A stretch of 64,000 nt of DNA from positions 4,526,964 through 4,590,963 of the forward strand of contig NZ_JADALJ010000001.1 of NCBI RefSeq assembly GCF_014876185.1, written 5' to 3'. Below the pieces are notes generated by a model, which was not told the origin of the DNA, did not search any database, and saw only the letters and a program-made list of their open reading frames with translations. Shown one piece after another: positions 60,063 through 64,000 of the stretch; within the stretch, counting starts at the first letter, position 1; each line of letters starts with the position of its first letter. Source of the stretch: Rufibacter sp. LB8. GTDB lineage: Bacteria; Bacteroidota; Bacteroidia; Cytophagales; Hymenobacteraceae. The translations under genes and the position numbers were made by a program.

Positions 60063-61010
60063 TTAAAAAATCTCCGCCAACATACATCTTGCGCTTCCGC
60101 CGCCGTGGGCTTCAATGGTTCTGAGGTCGGCGCGGGTCATTTTGGTAAGGCTGTTCAATGTCTCAAACTGGTCTTTGCGCAGCGCTTTGTAGCCTTTCTC
60201 AGACATGACCAGCACGGGCTCTCCGGCTTTGTTGCGCACCTGCAGCATGTTGCCGGCCATTTTCTTCACCTGCGCCAAGCTCAGGTCAATGATTTCTTTG
60301 GCGGTGTCTACCAGCGCCTCCAGCAGCAGCCCTTGTTCCTCTTCGTCTTTAATAGACTCCAAACACACCAGCGCGAAATCTGCGCCAAGGCTCATCATCA
60401 CGTTGGTGTGGTAAAAGGGCAGGCCGTTCTCATCTGTGGCGGAAAAAGTCACCGGTCGGTAATCAAGTGCCTCGCAGAAAGCCTGCAGGGGCTCCAGGTG
60501 CGTGCGCTCAGACAGGCAGGCGTAGGCTATTTTATGCTTGCGGTCTAAGACCAGGCTGCCGGTGCCTTCCAAGAATTTGCCTTCGTTCTCAAAGTGGGTG
60601 AGGTCAAGGACCTGGGTAAACGGAAGATTGTGCTCCTCCTGCAGCTGTTGGAGCAAATCTGGGTGGCGCTCCAGGCGGCGGGTAGGGGAGAACATGGGGT
60701 AGAGCACCACCTTGCCGCCGGGGTGAAACGAAATCCAGTTGTTGGGGAAAACGGCATCGGGGGTTTTGGGATCTGGCAGGTCATCCAGCACCACCACGTC
60801 AATGCGGGCGGCCCAAAGCTTTAGCAGGAACTGGTTGAATTCGTCCAGGGCTTTCTGCTGCACTTTGGCCTCTGAGCCGACGGGCACTTCCTGCTGAAAC
60901 GCGTTGGTGGCGGCCGTCTCTGGGTTGGCCCCGAAGTTGGCAGGACGCACAAGTAAAACTTTGGTAGCTAAAGGGAAATTTGGATGCGTGGGGAGTTGTG
61001 GCGTTTCCAT
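60063..61010 (-). CDS. ctlX: CtlX-like amidinotransferase-fold hydrolase
   Basis: Pentein (amidinotransferase) fold enzyme, 315 aa from the ATG at 61010 (METPQLPTHPNFP). The arginine/citrulline-hydrolase features are present: VFPNNWISFHPGG, FLEGTGSLVLDR (conserved acid), FYHTNVMMSLG (catalytic His), and C-terminal GGGSARCMLAEIF with the nucleophilic cysteine. Closest to the citrulline-utilisation hydrolase CtlX family; the exact substrate (citrulline, arginine or another guanidine/ureido compound) is not proven here. No arginine operon is adjacent. Confidence 0.82.
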   Translation of the reverse strand: METPQLPTHPNFPLATKVLLVRPANFGANPETAATNAFQQEVPVGSEAKVQQKALDEFNQFLLKLWAARIDVVVLDDLPDPKTPDAVFPNNWISFHPGGKVVLYPMFSPTRRLERHPDLLQQLQEEHNLPFTQVLDLTHFENEGKFLEGTGSLVLDRKHKIAYACLSERTHLEPLQAFCEALDYRPVTFSATDENGLPFYHTNVMMSLGADFALVCLESIKDEEEQGLLLEALVDTAKEIIDLSLAQVKKMAGNMLQVRNKAGEPVLVMSEKGYKALRKDQFETLNSLTKMTRADLRTIEAHGGGSARCMLAEIF

Positions 61011-61148
61011 GAAGTTGGGCCCGTAAAAAAGGCAAAGCAAGTTACGCCAATTCAGGAAAACCGCCGTGATATTTTGCAACCGTCGGGGCCGGAACGCTTT
61101 CGCCCAGCGCATTCCTGATTTTATACTCCAAGATATAATCGCAAAAAA

Positions 61149-61195
61149 AACCCGTTTTCGGGCTCATTTCCAGAAATGAAGCCAAAAACGGGTTT
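61149..61195. repeat. PAL copy 33 with flanking A and T runs
   Basis: AACCCGTTTTCGGGCTCATT ... AAATGAAGCCAAAAACGGGTT, preceded by eight As and followed by TTTCTTTTTT, so it can also work as a terminator for the small minus-strand gene at 61232 (37 nt away). Confidence 0.92.
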
Positions 61196-61231
61196 TCTTT
61201 TTTGCGCCGATGCTAAAGTCAAACCAAGGCT

Positions 61232-61480
61232 CTACGCCAAGGCTACGGGGGCGTTAGAGGTTTTGCCGCCGGTCTTGAACCGTTTAAAGTACCTAAAACA
61301 ACGGCCCATAATACGCCGGAAACTTTTGGGGAAGGTGGCGCGGCACCAGCGTTTCAGTTCACGTATTTCTTCGGTGAGGAGCAATTTTAAACATTTCCGG
61401 AGTTCTTTCTCAAACAGGGTCACGTCAAAACTCACTTTTAAAAGTATGCATTTGCTGTACTGTAGGTAAGAATTGCTCAT
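61232..61480 (-). CDS. Small basic hypothetical protein
   Basis: 82 residues from the ATG at 61480 (MSNSYLQYSKCILLKVSFD). Predicted helical and strongly basic: VTLFEKELRKCLKLLLTEEIRELKRWCRATFPKSF, then RRIMGRCFRYFKRFKTGG. The SYLxYSKxILxKVSFDxxLFEKELxK pattern is one I associate with a short conserved Cytophagales protein, from memory and not checked. Frame upstream of the ATG (to 61549) is open but unlikely. Function unknown. Confidence 0.6.
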   Translation of the reverse strand: MSNSYLQYSKCILLKVSFDVTLFEKELRKCLKLLLTEEIRELKRWCRATFPKSFRRIMGRCFRYFKRFKTGGKTSNAPVALA

Positions 61481-62055
61481 GGGTGCTAATGGTTGTGTGG
61501 GATGCTGATTGGTGGTGTAGGGAGCTGACAAAGAAACAGCCGCTGGCATAGGCCAGGCCGGTAACGGAGAACCAGAAAACTGAAAAGAAATGCTCAGGCC
61601 GCTACGTAAGGAGTCGCCGGAAAAGCAGGTACAGCCAGGGCCGCACGGTACGGGCAGAGGAGAGGACGTTTCCGCTGGCCGCCCAGGCTGTAACCTGCGG
61701 GCGAAATAGAGTGGACAGAGAGTTTGAAAGGGAGCTCGGGTGCAAAAACCGTCGCCACTTTTGGGTGACCCGTGCGCGCCAGTGACGCGGCGCCGGGCGA
61801 AGGGCCCACACCCAAGACAGGTTCCGTTGTAGAGCCGGAACCCAGTACCGTAGTTGATAGAAAAGCTTCCATGGAACCGGTAACATAGGTGTACAGAAAA
61901 GGTGAACGCCTAGCGGCGGGCCAGCCACCAGATGAAGACAAGTTTAAGAAAAAACTAGTTATAAGTCAAGCGGTTAGCCTGAAAAATTACACCCAAACGT
62001 ATAGCAAAAACCCTATGTTTACCCCGAAATCTTGCTTAAAACTCTCTCAAGCGGC
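61481..62055. other. GC-rich unassigned stretch
   Basis: About 575 nt. Overlapping open frames exist on the minus strand (61594-61941 and 61602-61928), but their products have no recognisable pattern and overlap each other. No rRNA, tRNA, RNase P, tmRNA or SRP RNA core motif was recognised. Reported as unexplained. Confidence 0.5.
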
Positions 62056-62088
62056 TTTGGGTTTTTAGCTAGGGGCGCTGTATCTTTG
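62056..62088 (+). promoter_or_regulatory. Promoter of the split 5'-nucleotidase operon
   Basis: TTTG at 62056-62059, 21-nt spacer, TATCTTTG at 62081-62088. Predicted start near 62095, 13 nt before the ATG. Confidence 0.68.
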
Positions 62089-62107
62089 AGAAAATACGTA
62101 TTTCTAC

Positions 62108-62878
62108 ATGCGCCTCGTTTTTTCTCCGTTTCCCCGCGTTTTAACCCTCGGCCTGGGCTTGGTTTTATCTTTGGCTGGGTGCCAGAAAGCCTTTGTGCCC
62201 ACGGCCAGCCTGAGCACACCGACAGATATACCCGTTAACACGCAACTCGCGCCAGACCCTACTGCTGAGGCCACCATTGCCCCTTACCGCGCCCGCGTGG
62301 ACCAGACCATGAACGAGGTCATCGGTCAGGCGCCCGTGGCCCTGGAGAAAGGTTCTGTAGAATCTTCCCTGGGTAATTTTGTAGCCGATTTAACCAGGAC
62401 CCAGACCAGCGCCGTGTACGGAAAACCCATTGACCTGGGCGGCATGACCAGCGGCGGCCTCAGAAACCCCATTGACAAAGGCCCCATCACCGTGGGAGAT
62501 GTGTTTGAACTGATGCCCTTTGAAAACGAAATGCTGGTGCTCACGCTCTCTAGCGAAACAGTCAAAGAGCTATTTGATTACGCCGCGCGGGTCCAGAACC
62601 TATCTGTGGCCAACGCCACGTATTCCATGCGCAACGGCAAGATTGAAAGCATCTTCATTGGCGGCCAACCGTTTGACATCAACAAAACCTATACGCTGGC
62701 TATCTCAGATTACCTGGCCAACGGCGGAGACAACATGGGTTTCCTGAAAAAAGCCCTGAAAGTAGAGCAAACCGGCCTCCTGGCCCGCGACGCCATCTTG
62801 AAAGAAATCAAAGCCATCACCGCCCAAGGCAAACCGGTCACGGGAAGCCTTGACGGACGGGTGAAAGTGTTGAATTAG
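62108..62878 (+). CDS. 5'-nucleotidase C-terminal-domain lipoprotein
   Basis: Lipoprotein of 256 residues: N-terminal signal with lipobox LSLAGC, then the C-terminal substrate-binding domain of UshA-type 5'-nucleotidases (5_nucleotid_C): SLGNFVADLTRTQT, DLGGMTSGGLRNPIDKGPITVGDVFELMPFENEMLVL-type order (key GGLR, PF.N), SETVKELFDYAA and YTLAISDYLANGGDNM. It lacks the metallophosphatase half, which is encoded by the next gene (62961-63896). Probably the two products assemble into one periplasmic nucleotidase. Confidence 0.88.
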   Translation: MRLVFSPFPRVLTLGLGLVLSLAGCQKAFVPTASLSTPTDIPVNTQLAPDPTAEATIAPYRARVDQTMNEVIGQAPVALEKGSVESSLGNFVADLTRTQTSAVYGKPIDLGGMTSGGLRNPIDKGPITVGDVFELMPFENEMLVLTLSSETVKELFDYAARVQNLSVANATYSMRNGKIESIFIGGQPFDINKTYTLAISDYLANGGDNMGFLKKALKVEQTGLLARDAILKEIKAITAQGKPVTGSLDGRVKVLN

Positions 62879-62887
62879 TAGCAGGTA

Positions 62888-62952
62888 GCAGGTATCACGT
62901 AGCAAGACGTCCATGTTCTTGTCTTGATACCTGCTACTTGCTACGTGATACC
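62888..62952. repeat. Inverted GTATCACGTAGCAAG block
   Basis: GCAGGTATCACGTAGCAAGAC and its partner TTGATACCTGCTACTTGCTA + CGTGATACC. It occupies almost all the 82-nt gap between the two nucleotidase genes. A related sequence is at 55726. Confidence 0.72.
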
Positions 62953-62960
62953 AAAAAATC

Positions 62961-63896
62961 ATGAAACGCAGAGAATTCATAAAACATACCGCGGCCGGCG
63001 CGGCTGGGCTGGCACTTCTGGGGTTGCCAAACCTTGGACACGCTGCGGCTGCACCCATAAAACTAACTATTCTGCACACCAATGACATGCACTCGCGCAT
63101 TGACCCGTTCCCTAATGACGGGCGAAAGAACGGCGGCATGGGCGGCATGGCGCGTCGGGCGAGTTTAGTGAAGCAAATTAGAGCACAGGAACCCAATGTG
63201 TTGTTGTTGGACGCCGGAGATATTTGGCAGGGAACGCCGTATTTCAACTTCTTCGGGGGTGAGGTAGAGTATAAGTTAATGACCCAAATGGGCTATGACG
63301 CGGCCACGCTGGGCAACCATGATTTTGACAACGGCCTGGCCGGTTTGCAGAAACAGTTGCCGCACGCGGGCTTTCCGTTCGTGATTGCCAACTATGATTT
63401 TTCAGACACCATTCTCAAAGGCCAGTTTAAACCCTATAAAGTATTTGTGAAGGAAGGCGTGCGGGTAGGGGTGTTCGGGTTGGGCATTCAATTGAATGGC
63501 TTGGTAGCAGACAATAACATTGGCGGCACTAAGTATTTGGACCCCGTGGCCACCGCTGAACGCCTAGTGAAAACGCTGCGCGAAGACGAGAAAGTGGATT
63601 TAGTCATCTGCCTCAGCCATTTGGGGTATTCTTATGAATCGGCTAAGATTGATGATAGAAAGCTGGCCAGGCAGGTGAGCGGCATTGACCTGATTATTGG
63701 CGGCCACACGCACACGTTCCTGGACGAGCCCGAAAAAATCACGCACGCCAATGGCCACGTCACGTTGGTGAACCAAGTAGGCTGGTCGGGGATAAATTTG
63801 GGACGCATTGACTTCAGCTTTGACAGAAAGAAAAAAGAAAAAACGGCTACTACCGCCTATGTGCTGCCTTTGAATGACAGTGTCAGAATTTCATAA
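62961..63896 (+). CDS. Metallophosphatase half of a 5'-nucleotidase
   Basis: Protein of 311 residues with an apparent Tat signal (MKRREFIKHTAAGAAGLALLGL). The metal site is complete: LHTNDMHSRIDPF, LDAGDIWQGTPYF, TLGNHDFDNG and IIGGHTHT, as in UshA N-domains. It needs a substrate-binding C-domain, which the preceding gene supplies (split arrangement, C-domain first). Two-metal hydrolysis of nucleotide monophosphates in the periplasm is the likely activity. Confidence 0.9.
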   Translation: MKRREFIKHTAAGAAGLALLGLPNLGHAAAAPIKLTILHTNDMHSRIDPFPNDGRKNGGMGGMARRASLVKQIRAQEPNVLLLDAGDIWQGTPYFNFFGGEVEYKLMTQMGYDAATLGNHDFDNGLAGLQKQLPHAGFPFVIANYDFSDTILKGQFKPYKVFVKEGVRVGVFGLGIQLNGLVADNNIGGTKYLDPVATAERLVKTLREDEKVDLVICLSHLGYSYESAKIDDRKLARQVSGIDLIIGGHTHTFLDEPEKITHANGHVTLVNQVGWSGINLGRIDFSFDRKKKEKTATTAYVLPLNDSVRIS

Positions 63897-64000
63897 GGTT
63901 CAAGTTTTTTGTTCAAGAGTTTTTTTTCATTTTTGTAACCCCCTGAAGAATTCGGAACACAAATAAACGCGGGATTGGAAGAAGCGATGTTAATGGTAAA
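63897..64000. other. Sequence after the last gene
   Basis: T-rich stretches (GTTTTTTTTCATTTTTG) that may hold the terminator and the promoter of a following gene, perhaps starting at the ATG near 63988. Too little to annotate. Confidence 0.35.

Noticed and set aside
1227..61195. Palindromic repeats as a CRISPR array
   Set aside because: Copies are kilobases apart, with whole genes between them, and no regular spacers or cas genes.
61594..61941. 115-residue minus-strand open frame in the GC-rich gap
   Set aside because: A second frame of similar length overlaps it, neither shows domain features, and GC-rich DNA leaves frames open by chance.
61481..62055. RNase P RNA or tmRNA gene
   Set aside because: None of the conserved core motifs of either RNA was found on either strand.

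Overview
The window reads as chromosomal DNA of a Bacteroidota member of the order Cytophagales, most likely Hymenobacteraceae (Rufibacter-like). That placement is inferred from gene content: type IX secretion (T9SS) genes (PorT-like, PorE-like, a T9SS C-terminal sorting domain), TonB and outer-membrane barrel families, DUF5606, DUF5723, split 5'-nucleotidase genes, and TTG / TAnnTTTG (-33/-7) promoters in place of -35/-10 boxes. No species can be named from sequence alone. I see no rRNA, tRNA, CRISPR array, prophage or intact transposase.

Layout. 1-2.9 kb: CorA (cut by the window edge), a YigZ/IMPACT protein and an EamA permease. 3.0-9.6 kb: a surface-polysaccharide island with a sulfotransferase, an FdtA-like sugar ketoisomerase (GTG start), a FemAB/GNAT-like protein, a small membrane protein, a DegT/FdtB-like aminotransferase, a Wzx-type flippase and a GT2 glycosyltransferase. 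9.9-11.9 kb: acyl-ACP desaturase and small proteins. 12.0-15.2 kb: a VWA protein and a ChlI/MoxR-like AAA+ ATPase with a tiny membrane protein between them. 15.5-25 kb: housekeeping (cyclophilin, RsgA, Kdo transferase, peroxiredoxin, enoyl-CoA hydratase, aspartokinase, FBPase, DUF5606, TonB-domain protein, EngB). 25.3-29.7 kb: PorE-like OmpA protein, UbiE/MenG, PorT-like barrel, SDR. 30.2-43.8 kb: VOC protein, a barrel protein, hydrolase-cytidine deaminase operon, saccharopine dehydrogenase-like, lipoprotein-DUF5723 operon, TrmN6, RNase HI, GT87, MarC, class V aminotransferase, AroQ, XerD. 44.1-49.8 kb: a 1259-residue DUF3857/transglutaminase protein and a T9SS-secreted protein. 50.2-58.4 kb: methylmalonyl-CoA mutase region (MeaB, large and small subunits) interleaved with a propeller protein, a SpoIIAA-like protein and a SnoaL-like protein. 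59.2-63.9 kb: a frameshifted DUF72 gene, a CtlX-like amidinohydrolase, a small basic protein, and a 5'-nucleotidase split into two genes.

The strongest unexplained structure is a family of about 33 copies (roughly one per 2 kb) of a near-perfect ~44-bp palindrome. Its arms read CGTTTTCGGGCTCATTT and its complement around a 4-nt loop. About two thirds lie within ~60 nt of a stop codon, often directly beside a conventional terminator. Several copies carry paired changes that keep the stem, one supplies a gene's stop codon, and one lies in frame inside the methylmalonyl-CoA mutase large-subunit gene. Other short inverted-repeat families (GTAG-type REP doublets, a 116-bp element with perfect 29-bp terminal repeats, CCCCCTTTGAAGGGGG elements, CATCCTGAAAGGACC elements) fill the remaining intergenic space.
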